A stretch of DNA of 64,000 nt, taken from the NCBI GenBank assembly GCA_905220665.1, contig CAJNAR010000179.1, positions 235,450 to 299,449 on the forward strand, given 5' to 3'. Made by a program: the position numbers and the translations under genes. Shown piece by piece: positions 1 through 11,394 of the stretch (positions are counted from its first letter, which is position 1; every line of letters begins with the position of its first letter). The DNA comes from Albugo candida (lineage: Eukaryota > Oomycota > Peronosporomycetes > Albuginales > Albuginaceae). The notes below the pieces were generated by a model, which saw nothing but the letters and a program-made list of their open reading frames with translations, searched no databases and was not told the DNA's origin.

Positions 1-7
1 GTCTACT

Positions 8-122
8 GAATGACCCCTATCAGTATGTTTCAATCAGCGAAATAGGTGATGTGAAGTACAGAACTAGTAGAGCTCATTTATACTGGGTCAATGACTTGCT
101 AGATCACCACTTCAGCACCATC
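8..122. repeat. Dispersed repeat, copy 1
   Basis: About 115 bp that recurs in diverged form at 13086-13201. Shared stretches include actagtagagctcattt and atcaccacttcagcaccatc. The spacing between them is kept apart from small indels. The identity of the parent element is unknown; it could be the end of a transposon. The rest of 123-473 holds nothing I can support. Confidence 0.7.
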
Positions 123-473
123 TTACAAGACCTTTTTCAATTGACAGGTTGAGTAATACTAGGATCTTATCGTATTTCGTGACATTCATAGCATATAGGC
201 AAACATTAGACTAGGTGTGCCAGAATAATTGTGAATTTTTTTGTGTTTTCGTTTCTTTTCTTTTTCTAAAAAGCAAACTGCAATTTCGCGGGTACTTACT
301 TCTACTTTATATTGAATACAGAAGAGATATAGTCGAAACGCAGCATCTCAACCGCGTTATTCGTACATACTCCTGGAAAGCGTACTTTACCAAGTACGTA
401 GATGCGATGGCCGTTGGAAACAGGAGGTACGAGCATGCTGTTACATACTTGCACTAGATACTATGTTAGAACA

Positions 474-720
474 TGCGTAGTGCTTAGCAGGTGACAAATT
501 GAATACTTAAAATATAATTAGGTCCTTGGTACGCAAACTCTCTTGTTACTCTAAGCCTACTGCTTTCTTCGACTATACCTTGATAAATTTCCATACCGCG
601 CATCACTAATCGTATAGTCGCGCATTAGAAATCGCCTGGCCGCGCGTCATTAATCCTGCGCCGTTACCAACATGGATCGTGCGATGGTGTCACTTGACAA
701 CAACACATCCTTCTTCAACA
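474..720 (-). repeat. Solo LTR of the Ty1/copia element
   Basis: A 247 bp sequence that matches the two LTRs bounding the copia element at 5541-10322. Read on the minus strand it begins TGTTGAAGAAGG and ends in CA, the usual TG...CA LTR ends. No internal retrotransposon domains are attached. No clear 5 bp target-site duplication is visible on its flanks. It is closer in sequence to the LTR at 10076-10322 than the element's own second LTR is. Confidence 0.85.
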
Positions 721-1104
721 ATTAGATCGTGAATGTTGCTCCTTCGCTTGAGACACATTTGAGAATCGGCTGAGACATTTATTTTAAAAATTTTTGAGCG
801 TTAAAAATCACCTGGCAGATTTGATAAAATACGACTATCGCGGAGTGGTTTGGAAGTAACGTGGCCATTGAAAGTAGAAAATACAAAATCTGATCCGTCA
901 TGAGGAGACAAAGTGCACAAAGACGTTCTTTTACACATATACGCTCCGGCTTCATTGCTTGATATGCGCCTCTATAACCCTTAGATCATCCATGTTCGAA
1001 ATACGCACGAAGCACGATCCGAGAAGCCAACGGTACGTATGAATGAGAAACGCAATTTTTATCTGTTGACTTTGAATCAATCGACCGGAAGCGCATACAG
1101 CACC

Positions 1105-2283
1105 ATGAAAGCTTTACAAATACAAAAATATGGTGCTGGTATGCTTGGAGTATTTCTAGCGTATTACCGTTTCGTGGGCGCACAATACATGAAGTTGCAG
1201 CATCAAACACCTGATGGATCAAATACGATAGGAGGATTAAGGGTCAAGATATATCTCCTACGAGAACGCGGCTCGGATGCACATCCTATTACCGACAATG
1301 ACCTCTATTTGTTAACTTTTCCCATTGAGGAGGACGATCCAAATGGAGTTGAAGCTTTCAATGAAATCAAGGGTGATATGCCAATTGATAAGGTCAAGTT
1401 ACAAGATAATTCACCCGGAAAACCGGCTTATCCCACGGCAATCATTCCCAATTTATACGCCAAGTTCGATCGAGACGAACGCAAACAGCCTGAGAAACAA
1501 AAACACGGCCGCACTTTCTTGACGGAACTCAATGAACTTCGAGCTCCGAGCAAAATGGAAGTGGAAGTAAAAGTATTGAGAAGTTACACGCGTACCATCA
1601 AGAAGAATAGTTATACGTGTGGCTGGGTGCTGCGAGGGTGTTCGTTGAAATTCTTATCCTTGCAAACTACGCTTTACGAAGATGAGAGCTTGATCACCAT
1701 GAATCCTCAAGTGTACATCTCGAGTAACAGCGGGATATATTCATTTGATATGAAGATGGTTCCACAACTTTATTTGTATCAAATGAATTTTCCAGGCAAA
1801 AGACAATTTACACCTGAGATGGATTTGTCGAGTGTAGAAATGAACTTCATCGGCGAAAAGAGACATCGTTATAAGGTTGAATTTCGGCCCGATAACTTAA
1901 TGACGACAATTCCGGAAAGCTTATTTGACACGTTAAGAGAAAGTTTGATTCGCATGGACTTCTATTGGGAAAGTAATCGCTACCAACGGCCATGCCAGCA
2001 ATTGGAGTACGAAAAAGTCGTCGAATTTATCAAGAAGAACAAGCGCATCTCCGGTCTACCCCCACTCGACCTTATGTATGGAAACGAGCAAGTGTTGACT
2101 ATCAAAGCCAATAAATACGTGAGGTTTATCACAGAAAACGATCACACCATCTGTGCTCTGAATTTTATTCCGAATTCAGAAAAGAAGTTGGTGTTGGGAT
2201 CTTCATTTCTATATGCTTATTCTATCATCATCCAAAATGCTGATGGTACGAAATTTTATAAATTCTCTGATGCCGATGTATAG
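1105..2283 (+). CDS. Secreted degenerate pepsin-like (A1) protein, paralogue 1
   Basis: A single-exon ORF. The first ATG is at 1039, but I prefer the ATG at 1105 because it opens a signal-peptide-like segment (MKALQIQK followed by GMLGVFLAYYRFVGA). Numbering from 1039 gives 414 residues. The C-terminal half has the skeleton of a pepsin-fold lobe: SGIYSFDM near 231-238, a Cys pair at 319 and 372, and LVLGSSFLYAYSIII near 384-398, corresponding to the wiLGd.FlR.yy.vfD segment of A1 peptidases. No D-T/S-G catalytic motif is present; the place where the second one should be reads EFRPDNLMTTIP. It is therefore probably a secreted pseudo-protease. A clear paralogue lies at 46230-47258 on the other strand. 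The pepsin-fold assignment is inferred from motifs only. Confidence 0.8.
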   Translation: MKALQIQKYGAGMLGVFLAYYRFVGAQYMKLQHQTPDGSNTIGGLRVKIYLLRERGSDAHPITDNDLYLLTFPIEEDDPNGVEAFNEIKGDMPIDKVKLQDNSPGKPAYPTAIIPNLYAKFDRDERKQPEKQKHGRTFLTELNELRAPSKMEVEVKVLRSYTRTIKKNSYTCGWVLRGCSLKFLSLQTTLYEDESLITMNPQVYISSNSGIYSFDMKMVPQLYLYQMNFPGKRQFTPEMDLSSVEMNFIGEKRHRYKVEFRPDNLMTTIPESLFDTLRESLIRMDFYWESNRYQRPCQQLEYEKVVEFIKKNKRISGLPPLDLMYGNEQVLTIKANKYVRFITENDHTICALNFIPNSEKKLVLGSSFLYAYSIIIQNADGTKFYKFSDADV

Positions 2284-3715
2284 GTGCTAATGACGGGAAA
2301 GCATCCCAACACATCCTCAAGGATCTGTGGTGAATTACTCTTTCACGAAAAAGATAAAAAGCAATATACACTGCACGACTGATTTTGGGGCCTATTTGTG
2401 TAGTCTGATTTCTCCATGGCCATAATAAGCCTTGACGCACTATTACTCTCGATCCCTGAGGAGGAACGGAACGCATCCGTTGACGTGAGTGCAGTCTTGT
2501 ACAAATGGTTAGTGCCCAATGCGATCGAAGTAGCTGCTTCCTTGGCAAAGTATGAATCGAGAATCTTTCCCATCAGAAAGACGGCAAAAGTTCATTGTTT
2601 TACTTTTTTCCGAAGGTGAAAAACGAAGACGCAATCACCAATATATATTAATAGAAGTAAGTTTCATAAATTGCTGGTTCATTGTTGCTCTTTGATGTCG
2701 TTGGTGTCAACTTGCAATTTGATTTCATCGTGATTCTGTACTGCGAATTGCAACACTTTGTGCGGTATCACCTACAAAGCCTTCGCATGAGTCTATTGAG
2801 CTGGATGGCGAGGAGGAAGATGAAAAATGGCGGCGCTGTGACTCAATCAACTGATGAAACTTCGTACGATAAGTAAGCGACTTTATCCAACCTCCTAGTG
2901 GTCTCAGCATCTTGTCCTATCAACAGCTAATTATTCATAAGTGCTCATAATCGATAGTGACGTTTTACTCGTAGCTTGCGTCTACCATTGTAGCGATATC
3001 GGTAAAATCTGAGGAAGAAGACGCTTCTCATCCCAAGTTCGGGTTTTAATAGAGATCAGAGCAGCATTTGGGCTTTACTTTGCTTGTTGCTGCCAGTGTA
3101 CGTTCACGCTTATAAACCTGCCCGTGAGATTCTACTATGAATTGCGCCAAGTCCGACCATGCTCCGGTATGTGTGCGCCATAAGGTCGATCCACGGTGAT
3201 ACGTATGTGGTTCGATGAAGCATCTGATGATTGGATGATCTGTTGATAATCGACTATTCTCCTCTAGGGTACGCTTTGTCTCTGCTTCGGTTAGAAAAGA
3301 GTCTGAAATATAACGTTGATGCCTGAACGGACTGTAGCATCACTGGCCTATACATTGGTAAAGATTTCGATACCTTCAAGTTGTTTGGTCGACCCGAGAG
3401 TACTTGTATTGGTAATCACATAAGAAACAGTAGGGGGAGTCAATTCACTTGATCGTGGTAAATCTCAATCACCATATAGATCACAAGGAAAATACCAGCA
3501 TCATGCCTAGCATGATTTCCGCATTTGATTGTTTTGATCGATACACCGCAGCCAAGAAAGATTAAGTACCCATTGTCGATTGTGTGATTTCGGCTGGATA
3601 AGCTTGTATGAAACAGAGCGATGACTTTTAGATTGGCAATATTTCATGCACTGAGGTCGTTTGCACAGATCATTCCAATGAATCGATGGCATTTCTTCGA
3701 TGACTTCGATGTTGC
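2284..3715. other. Gene-poor stretch, no supported gene
   Basis: Only short ORFs are seen. One on the plus strand (2416-2619, ATG start, 67 residues) is protein-like at its start but matches nothing I know. No repeat, RNA gene or transposon fragment was recognised. Confidence 0.4.
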
Positions 3716-4087
3716 TTAAATATGTTCAGATACATTCGACGACATTATTCCGATCAGAAATGGTCGAAATCGGGGATTTCTCAGCACCATATGAAAAGAA
3801 AAAAATCCAAAAACATACTGCATCGCATTATCTGCGCAGTCACCTGCTCGATACATTACACAAAGTGATGCACGTAATACATTTGCAATCCTACTCATCT
3901 CAGAAAAGCTCATCGTAGGAGCTGCTACATCTGCCTTCCCACCTTGCGCCTTCCATAGTGATTCCTGACTGTGATGTTCATTCGCAAGATTCCTGTTATT
4001 GTCATACCTCTGTTTCGAAAAGTTTGCTGGCTCAACTCTGTGAGCAGAACATAGCTCAATATCCTCCTTTGTTTTTGGTTGTATCAT
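3716..4087 (-). CDS. Unrecognised hypothetical protein, 123 aa
   Basis: An ATG-started ORF of 123 codons with a fairly normal hydrophilic composition in the first 70 residues. It ends in a more hydrophobic tail (GFFSFHMV). I do not recognise a family. No signal peptide is evident, and no upstream exon could be joined with confidence. It may be a real small gene, one exon of a larger gene, or a chance ORF. It lies just upstream of the small secreted gene at 4439 on the opposite strand. Confidence 0.25.
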   Translation of the reverse strand: MIQPKTKEDIELCSAHRVEPANFSKQRYDNNRNLANEHHSQESLWKAQGGKADVAAPTMSFSEMSRIANVLRASLCVMYRAGDCADNAMQYVFGFFSFHMVLRNPRFRPFLIGIMSSNVSEHI

Positions 4088-4438
4088 TTTGACTTTATAA
4101 AATCATATTCAATTTCATCAAGATCCACAAGTCGGCATATATATCAAAAAATTATCAATGCGGTTTCTTCAATATGCCAGCCACCATCATAATTACGCAC
4201 TAGAATTCAATTCATTGATTTTGATTGAAGCAGCCATTTGTTCGAAATCATTGTCCGCTTGACGACTGATTGCCTAGTCGATATCTGATACCTGGCCCTT
4301 ATAAAATTATGCCTCTATTTTCGATAAGTTTGATTTGCATCCAAGATACTTGAGTGAAGGAAAACTTACTTGGTAATCCTTACAATACGCTTCCTAACCA
4401 AGCTTTATTCTCTTTTCCGTGCTACCTCTTCCGATTTA

Positions 4439-4887
4439 ATGCTATCAGTCATTCAAGTTTTTGCTTGTATCGGGAGTGTTACGTCGTTGATAAGAGCCCA
4501 ACACGAAGATTACGTTGTCTGCTCACTATTTCATGTATTCCACACCAAACGTATAAACATGGAGACTATGAGGAAAATGTGAATCCGAATTGAATCAACA
4601 TTTGATCGCTTTAGAAAATTGTTTGCAGTCCAATGAGTTGGAATGCGATCTGGAATTCACGAATAAGGAAGAAAATCACATCACATGAGCGTAAAATCAA
4701 CAAACTGATCCGAAGCTGTGCTGATGCCACACTGAGATGCGAAGAACACTGCAAGGAAAATAATATTATAAGGGGATCGGAATCACTCAAGAATACGTTG
4801 TTCGCAGCAGAAGATACGGCCATTGAATTTAGTCTTTTCGAGGTGACTCACCTTGCTATGGTAAGCTCTTCATGGAATATCGTTTGA
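4439..4887 (+). CDS. Small secreted protein, two exons (possibly three)
   Basis: Exon 1 is 4439-4578 and exon 2 runs from 4629. They join in frame across a 50 nt GT-AG intron (4579-4628). The ATG at 4439 opens a convincing signal peptide, MLSVIQVFACIGSVTSLIRA, followed by QHEDYVVC. The mature part is basic and then helical, with cysteines in CADATLRCEEHC. If exon 2 is read straight through, the stop is at 4885-4887 and the protein has 132 residues. A good donor (GTAAGC) at 4861 could instead splice to an acceptor at 4899 and extend the reading frame, but that intron would be only 39 nt, shorter than others here. No family is recognised. A host-interaction role is only suggested by secretion and novelty. 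Confidence 0.5.
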
Positions 4888-5540
4888 AGTCGAATGCAGT
4901 CAAGCAAAAGGATACAAAGAAAAAGCTCCTACATGTGCAAGCCCCGAAAAACGAAGAATAATAGTGAAGTGTCCCCATTTGTACAGAATTTCTGCTGACG
5001 AAGGAAGAGTAGTATAGATAGTTCCGAGGATCCAATTAGATTCTTGGCCTTATTGCATCGAACTCGGCAAGTAATGTCGGATGAAATCCAATGCGTGACA
5101 AATGTGAGTAAATTGATGAATTTTATGGACGTGAAGCACTAGCAAGCTCGCTTCAAGAGCAGTAGCGTTAAAAAATGAAATCTAAGCAATTTAAAGACAG
5201 CTCAAGCATCTACAGGTGATCTTTCTTTGATTGTATGCAGTCGAGCATATCATAACAGTATATCTAATGCCAAACCAAGAAAGACGACTGTGGATTGGGT
5301 CGGGGGTACTCACTCTCTTGGCCACATTGATATTTATCATAAATCAGCGTACGGGCATTCCAGTAATATCGGAATTGTTCCAACAATGATACCAGTGATT
5401 CACTGTAACTACGCCGGCCATTTTTACTGAGGCTTTCGTCCTCTGATCATGAATTGTGGAAATAACCCGAAAAACGTTATAATTGCATTGGCCATAAACG
5501 TACGGATACACATCTCTTTGTTGGCACGAAATGATAGAAG
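4888..5540. other. Gap with no supported gene
   Basis: May contain a third exon of the preceding gene near 4900-5000, where an open frame continues. Otherwise no gene, repeat or RNA was recognised before the LTR at 5541. Confidence 0.4.
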
Positions 5541-5772
5541 TGTAGTGCTTAGCAGGTGGCAAATGGAATACTATTTACACTTAGGTCCTTAGTTCGCAAA
5601 ATCTCTTGCAACTCTAAGCCTACTGACTTCTTTAACTACACGTTACATCTCGCATTACTGATCCTATAGTTGCGCGCTAGAAATCGCCAGTCCGCGCGTC
5701 AGTAATCCTGTGTCGTAACCAACATGCATTGTGCGATAGTGTAACTTGACAACAACACACCCTTCTTCAACA
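5541..5772 (-). repeat. 3' LTR of the copia element
   Basis: A 232 bp copy of the LTR. It aligns over its whole length with 474-720 and 10076-10322, with a deletion in the region where those copies read cttgatagttttccatacc. On the minus strand it starts TGTTGAAGAAGG and ends in CA. Confidence 0.9.
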
Positions 5773-5863
5773 CGATCGCATCATCGGCACCTTAGCTAGT
5801 GTAGACTCACTAGAGGTCGCAGCTTGGCAAGCTTGTGGTTGTCTACTGCTTAGGTCAATAATT

Positions 5864-8806
5864 TTACCGGAATATATAAATATTTTTTTTTTTTAAATTT
5901 TTCATGTCCGCGAGCATGCGCTCGGACAAGACGTAGCGAGGCTCAAGGATGCCCCGACGAACAAATTCCTTGATAAACTTGAGGCGCACATCGATGTGTT
6001 TAGCCCTCAATGAAGAAGCCTCGCCTCCGATCTGGCGAATAGCCTCTTGGTTATCTACATGCGCCTGCATGGGTAGAATCAACACCAGTCCAACATCCAT
6101 TAGCATCTCCCGAACTTTGAGGAGCTCGCGAGCCTTTTCTGACGATGCTACAAACTCGGCCTCCATTGTCGAGAGCAAAACTCCTCCTTGTTTCTTCGCA
6201 GCCCAGCTCGAGAAATATAGCACCAGTTAAAGAATTCATATCGTTCTTGTCTGCGGCGAAGTCCGCATCGCTGTAGGATTCTAGAGTAGCTTCACCTTTG
6301 TACTTTGCATTGGTGCACATCTCGAGTTGCGTATCCTTTCTCTCAGCAAGGTATCGGGCAATTATCTTTGACAGTTTCCAATCTAATTCCTTCGGCTCAT
6401 GCGTTTGAAGTGTTGCCTTGTGCACCGCAAACGTGATTTCAGGCCAAGTACATCGTGCGACCCATAGCAGGCTCCCAACAATAGACTGAAACGACTTGAT
6501 TGGTTGTTTTACGGGCTCTGCAATAGTCTTCAGAAGCACGCTGGTCGATCCAGCTTCATTACAGTAGTCATCGCTGACCGGTGTACGTGAAGAATTAGCC
6601 GACACCATCCTGTGCTCACTAACAGCTCATCAATCGCCTCCTCCTGGTCCAGTACGTACGCGCGTGTATCGAGCGCCTTCAATCGAATACCAAGGAATTT
6701 TGAAACTGTCCCACATTCTTGGGCATCATCGTAGACATCCACTATTATCATCTCATGACCGTCACACGTGTAGTATAGGCACATATCACTAATGCACTTT
6801 TTGTATTCTTCGTCTCTAAGTTTCGTCTGCAGCAATTGACTCCAGAGTCGTCCTGCTTGCTTAAGCCCATAGAGGCTCTTCTTCAGCTCGAGCACGACGT
6901 CGAATTTTTTAATCACTCCAAGTCTCTTGAAATGCTCTTCGTTGATTTTCATGCCGCTTGATTCATGCAGCAATATATCCAGAAGCTCCTCCTTGTAAGC
7001 TTTAACGTAAGCATTTGGGACATCAACATGCTTTTCCGGTACACCCCATGCCGCTGCAACTCCCAGGATCACCTTCATTGCTGGCATGTCCATCGCAGCG
7101 GCGAAGTTAGCGAGTAGTCAACACCGAATATTTTTTCGTTCCCACATGCAACCAATCGTGCCTTAACCTTTCTACTGCGCCGTTTGCATCTGTCTTGATC
7201 TTAAACACCAACTTACTGTGTGGGCACGTTCCCCACGTTGTTATCCTCCATTATTCGAGCATTGCTGTGTGCTAAACTTCAGCCTTCGAAGTGCGAATCG
7301 CTTTAGCGTGTGTCTTTGGGTCTGGCTCATAGGCTTGCAGCACGGTGGATACAGAATCAATCGTATTCCTTCTAGCTTGCACCGCCTTCTTTGTTGATGC
7401 GCGTGTTACATAAGGGACACGCATCCATAGCTTGCTCTTCTCCTTGCCCTTCCTATTTTTGTCACTGTCGCAGCGATTTCAAGTTGTCCAAACGTCACCT
7501 TGAGCATCACATTTCTACCCTTAAGCTTGAGAATGTGTTGGAGCTGTCCCTTCTGCACGCTGGAAAGCGTCAGGATATTCCTCACATGTTGTGTAACACG
7601 ACGACGTTGTCTTCACGAATATAAACACGGTGTCATCTGATCTCGTCGCTGCGCCTGACAATTGTGCACGCCTGCGCCCGATGTGCTAGCGAGCTCTTCT
7701 TTGGATCACGATACAAGGTACGCGTTGATCCAAATATAACGATGTCGCATAGCTCGGGAGCTTGCTTTGTCAATACTTCAATTGGCGATGCAGATTGGGA
7801 TTGACGCTTGCAGAGATGCGATTAAACCGCGTCATTCCAGAGAGACAGCGAGTGGCTGCTTGCGAATATCATATATCATGACTTACAAAGTAAATCCACA
7901 TTGTTGTATTATCCACCACCGTCAGTTCGCAATCCTGGGCCCAGCAATTGAAACTCTTCTCAAAGAAGATTCAGAAAATGCTCAAAATTCTTCGCCACTT
8001 GATCCTTGATTCGTGCGAGAAATAAGCGGCAGTAACTGTTCTTGTGGTCCACGAAGTTGACGAGATACCGATTTTACATTAGATCCTTTGTTGTAATGGT
8101 TACTTTGAGGCCTAAGAGATAACACTACCAACACGGTCAATCGGCGAATGCACGCCTGTGTCCTTCTTGGACTGCGCGCTCTTTCACTTCTTTGCTTTCG
8201 CGCATGTGAGACACGTCATTCACTCATGATCAGTAAGCCGGATTCCAGATCTAGGCTCACGTCCCATTCTATCAATAGTGTCGTAGGATAGATGGCCAAA
8301 ACGGTGGTGAAAGTGCCCGAGCGTTCCTGAATGCACACCTTCATCAACTTCCTGGCTTTTGCTTCATCAATCGCGACAATGAACGTCTTCAATATCCCTT
8401 CGTCAACTCTTCCTTCTTGCGTCTCGATGACGAGCACGTTGTTGCACATCCCTACGTCAAACACGACGGATCCGGTATTGAGGGAGATAAGGGCTCGCCT
8501 GTGATTCTTATACTTGAGACCGTAACCTTTAAGCTCAAGCTTACCGTACGACACGATATTGGGCGTTGGCAGCGGTGCGTAGTAGACTTCTGTAAGTCAG
8601 ATAATACTTGCTTTTCCGCATGCCATCACGTGAATCACCACATTTACGACCATCGTACGACGAAGCGTTTTTCCGTTGGCGACCAGGCATTTATCATCAC
8701 ATTCTATTGCATCTTCGAAAAGCGCCTCATCATTGACGAGATGCCTGCTAGATCCACAAGCTGTCCTGGTCCTTGGTATCTTGTATGGACAAACTTTAGT
8801 TAACAA
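5864..8806 (-). pseudogene. Broken copia pol (protease, integrase, RT, RNase H)
   Basis: Read on the minus strand, 8806-8597 is the protease region. The usual DSGASRHL catalytic motif is replaced by ACGSSRHLVND, so the catalytic Asp is lost. 8554-8216 is a GAG-pre-integrase-like segment, and 8200-7100 is heavily decayed integrase with no long frame. 7093-6530 is reverse transcriptase (HVDVPNAYVKA, then SLYGLKQAGRLWSQ); the catalytic YVDD box has become VDVYDD. 6608-5864 is the RNase H region in two overlapping frames, with STMEAEFVASSEKARE and AKHIDVRLKFIKE. Several frameshifts separate these blocks. Nothing here can encode an active polyprotein. Confidence 0.88.
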
Positions 8807-8933
8807 TGTCCTATGTCCTGATATTGTTCATATAAGTCCCCTTGACGCCATTGTTTCTCTTCGCCTTATCCTTTCGTCAGGACAGACCGACTGGATGTGC
8901 CCGACTTTGCCACACCTAAGACACGTGCGCGTA

Positions 8934-10007
8934 TCAACGGCGTGGCATGCTTTCAGCAACGTGTGTTACGATGTCATTGCCAAGGGAGGAAGTACTTCGC
9001 GTATCCAACTCGACCGACTGTGCGAAATTTGCAAGCTCTTTAGCTTGAGCAAGATAGTCGGGACGAGTCCCGTTGTAATTGGCCATTAGAACCGTCTGAA
9101 GCTCAGTCGACGCATAGTGCATAATATTCTCTAGCACTCGCGTCAGCGCCGCCACATGCATCGCTCACCGCCACCAAGTAAAGGTAAGTTTCATCCAGGT
9201 TCTCTTTGGATCCTCCTTCGCTGTAAAAAGCTTCATCGACCGCGATGCTGTGATACTTGTCTTGAATGTCTGAGGAAGACGCTCCCTAACGTGAGCAAGC
9301 GTTGGTGCTTGATACCACCATGTCTCGACCTTCTTGTTGTAGTAGCGCTCGGCCGTGCCGCTAGGGTAGTTGCCAAGCAGGTCAGTCTTTAGATATTCGG
9401 ACCAGTCGAAACCACATGCCACTTGAGCGTACTGGACCTGACACATGAATGTCCTTCCCCAATCCAGAAAACCGGAGCCTATGCCTCGATACAGCTCGGA
9501 GCCATCGAATTTCCGGATAGTCAATCTTCTTTGAAGCTCGTCCGGGACTCTCATTGCTTACCGTGCGTCTGTCTTCATCCGCCGCTCATAATCCCGCGAC
9601 TCCGCGAAAACCATGTCTGAATATGGAACGCATACCAGTGGCGCTGCTTGCGGTTCCCGCCATCCTGACTGCGCCGCGTTCCGGGCAGCTCCTTGTTGGG
9701 ATAGACTTGTACGGCCCTGCCCAGTTCTTGGACGCATCGGCGAGTTCCCTAGTGCGTCGATGTGTATCGGTGTACCGATGCGACCATTGGCAAATGTAGA
9801 GCGGAACATCCCCTGCTAAATCGCATCCATCATGCGGTCTTCTTCATCGCGCTTCAGCTGTAAGACCTCTACCTGTACCATTCGCGCTTGCAGGTCGACG
9901 ATAGTCGCTAGTGTTTGAGCGTTGACGTCATTCGCCCCTTTCGTGGGTCGTCGATACGCCTTGAGCCACTGCAGGAGACCCTTCGGTGCTTCCGTGACCG
10001 TCGCCAA
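8934..10007 (-). pseudogene. Broken copia gag
   Basis: Gag-like sequence split over at least three frames. 10007-9816 is the N-terminal part. 9554-9165 holds the most conserved stretch, LTIRKFDGSELYRGIGSGFL followed by GTAERYYNKKVETWW and DPKRTWMKL. 9161-8934 continues with VLENIMHYASTEL and HVAESMPRR. The central part matches the gag of oomycete copia elements as I know them. The frame changes show that it is a pseudogene. Confidence 0.8.
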
Positions 10008-10075
10008 ATCTGACTGGGGTTGGTGCGTTTAGCGTGCTTTCAGAAACAATTGTTTGGCTATCAACCTGTAGAGCG

Positions 10076-10322
10076 TGCGCAGTGCTCAGCAGGTGACAAA
10101 CTGAATACTAAAAATATAATTAGGTCCTTAGTTCGCAAACTCTCTTGTTACTCTAAGCCTACTGGTTTCTTCGACTATACCTTGATAGTTTTCCATACCG
10201 CGCATCACTAATCGTATAGTCGCGCAGTAGATATCGCCTGTCCGTGCGTCAGTAATCCTGCGCCGTAACCAACATGAATGGTGCGATGGCGTCACTTGAC
10301 AACAACACATCCTTCTTCATCA
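10076..10322 (-). repeat. 5' LTR of the copia element
   Basis: A 247 bp LTR with the same length and ends as the solo copy at 474-720. On the minus strand it starts TGATGAAGAAGG (the terminal TGTTG varied by one base) and ends in CA. Confidence 0.9.
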
Positions 10323-11394
10323 TACTAAGCATCCATTCGAACACTCTGACTTAGATCGACTCGAAAGGAATATATGATCGAATGTGGATTACGAAGGGAG
10401 GGCATAGTGATACATTAAAGCTATTCCAGCACGCTACAAGTACCTTAGTCTCACTCGGATAAGTGTGTGGAAGAATATCTGTCGCGCTTGGTCAGGATGA
10501 CGGAGTTGCTCGCGGACATGGATCGTAGAAAAGAATCAAACTGCCTAATTCCAAAGGAAAGGTGTTTAGCGTGCAGTGTGGGCTTCGTCATGGCGCTTGA
10601 CGTATGGTAAATCCTATTGTCTGGGTCCGTCTCAAAGAGACAAGAGGTAGACTGCAGTGCGGATCATGTCTACTGGTGAAGAAACAGAACACAAAGCCTC
10701 AGTCAAGAGTGTGAAGCGGCTCTACATGAGAACGCAGATGGTTCCTGGAGCATAGAGCTGTACCATCGAAGTGTGTACGAGCTTCTCTCTTTGTCTGCAC
10801 AGAGTTTGTGGTAGCGAGAAATCAGATCGATGCAGCTGATTGAAATGCTTGCGCTCAGCGAATGAGACGCATCAAGAAATTCTGAGAGCGTGGAATCACA
10901 AATGATGCTTCACCGTTATACGTCAGTGATGACAGTCAAATAGGGCACGAGCAAGCACACCATTGCTTTTTCGAACTTCTTTAGAGACGCACTTGATCCA
11001 GTATTTTTAACTAGTAACAAGCATTGAACACATCATTCCCGTAATGTGTCACAAAGTGCATCAAAATTCTAATAATGCACTGCCTTCCTTTCGATTCAAT
11101 AAACGATTCATTCACGATGTTTCCATTATCTGGTCAATTTCTGTCAACTCAATCTTGAATTGGTCCATTCCCATTTTATTTTTTCTAATATATATCCGTT
11201 GAGGGCAAGGGGCTTCATCACGATATGGAACTACTATAGGAATCGGAGACGACGAATTTCTTGCTATGCGACTCAATATAATGCTGTTCTTTACCTTCTA
11301 TGCTCAATCCTATGACTGCTTTCATTCTCACTATTCAATTTACTTATGATGAACACCCGACAAGCAACAACAAACTCGAGACTAACCCGCCAAC
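10323..11394. other. Gap with no supported gene
   Basis: No open frame with protein-like composition, repeat or RNA gene was seen. The last 150 bases are the upstream region of the coiled-coil gene at 11395. Confidence 0.4.

Larger units (their letters stand above)
5541..10322 (-). mobile_element. Degenerate Ty1/copia LTR retrotransposon
   Basis: A 4.8 kb element on the minus strand, bounded by LTRs at 10076-10322 (5' LTR) and 5541-5772 (3' LTR). The internal order is gag, protease, GAG-pre-integrase, integrase remnant, reverse transcriptase, RNase H. This order, with the integrase before the RT, marks it as Ty1/copia rather than gypsy. The coding regions are broken by frameshifts, stops and deletions, so the copy is dead. 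The two LTRs are well diverged from each other, and the 3' LTR has lost about 15 bp. No target-site duplication is evident. The gag resembles the copia gag type common in oomycete genomes. Confidence 0.92.

Noticed and set aside
986..1222. Minus-strand 78-codon ORF opposite the start of the pseudo-protease gene
   Set aside because: It is the shadow of a much better supported plus-strand gene.
5774..5900. Polypurine tract and primer-binding site of the copia element
   Set aside because: Neither a clear purine run beside the 3' LTR nor a convincing tRNA complement beside the 5' LTR could be seen, so they are not annotated.
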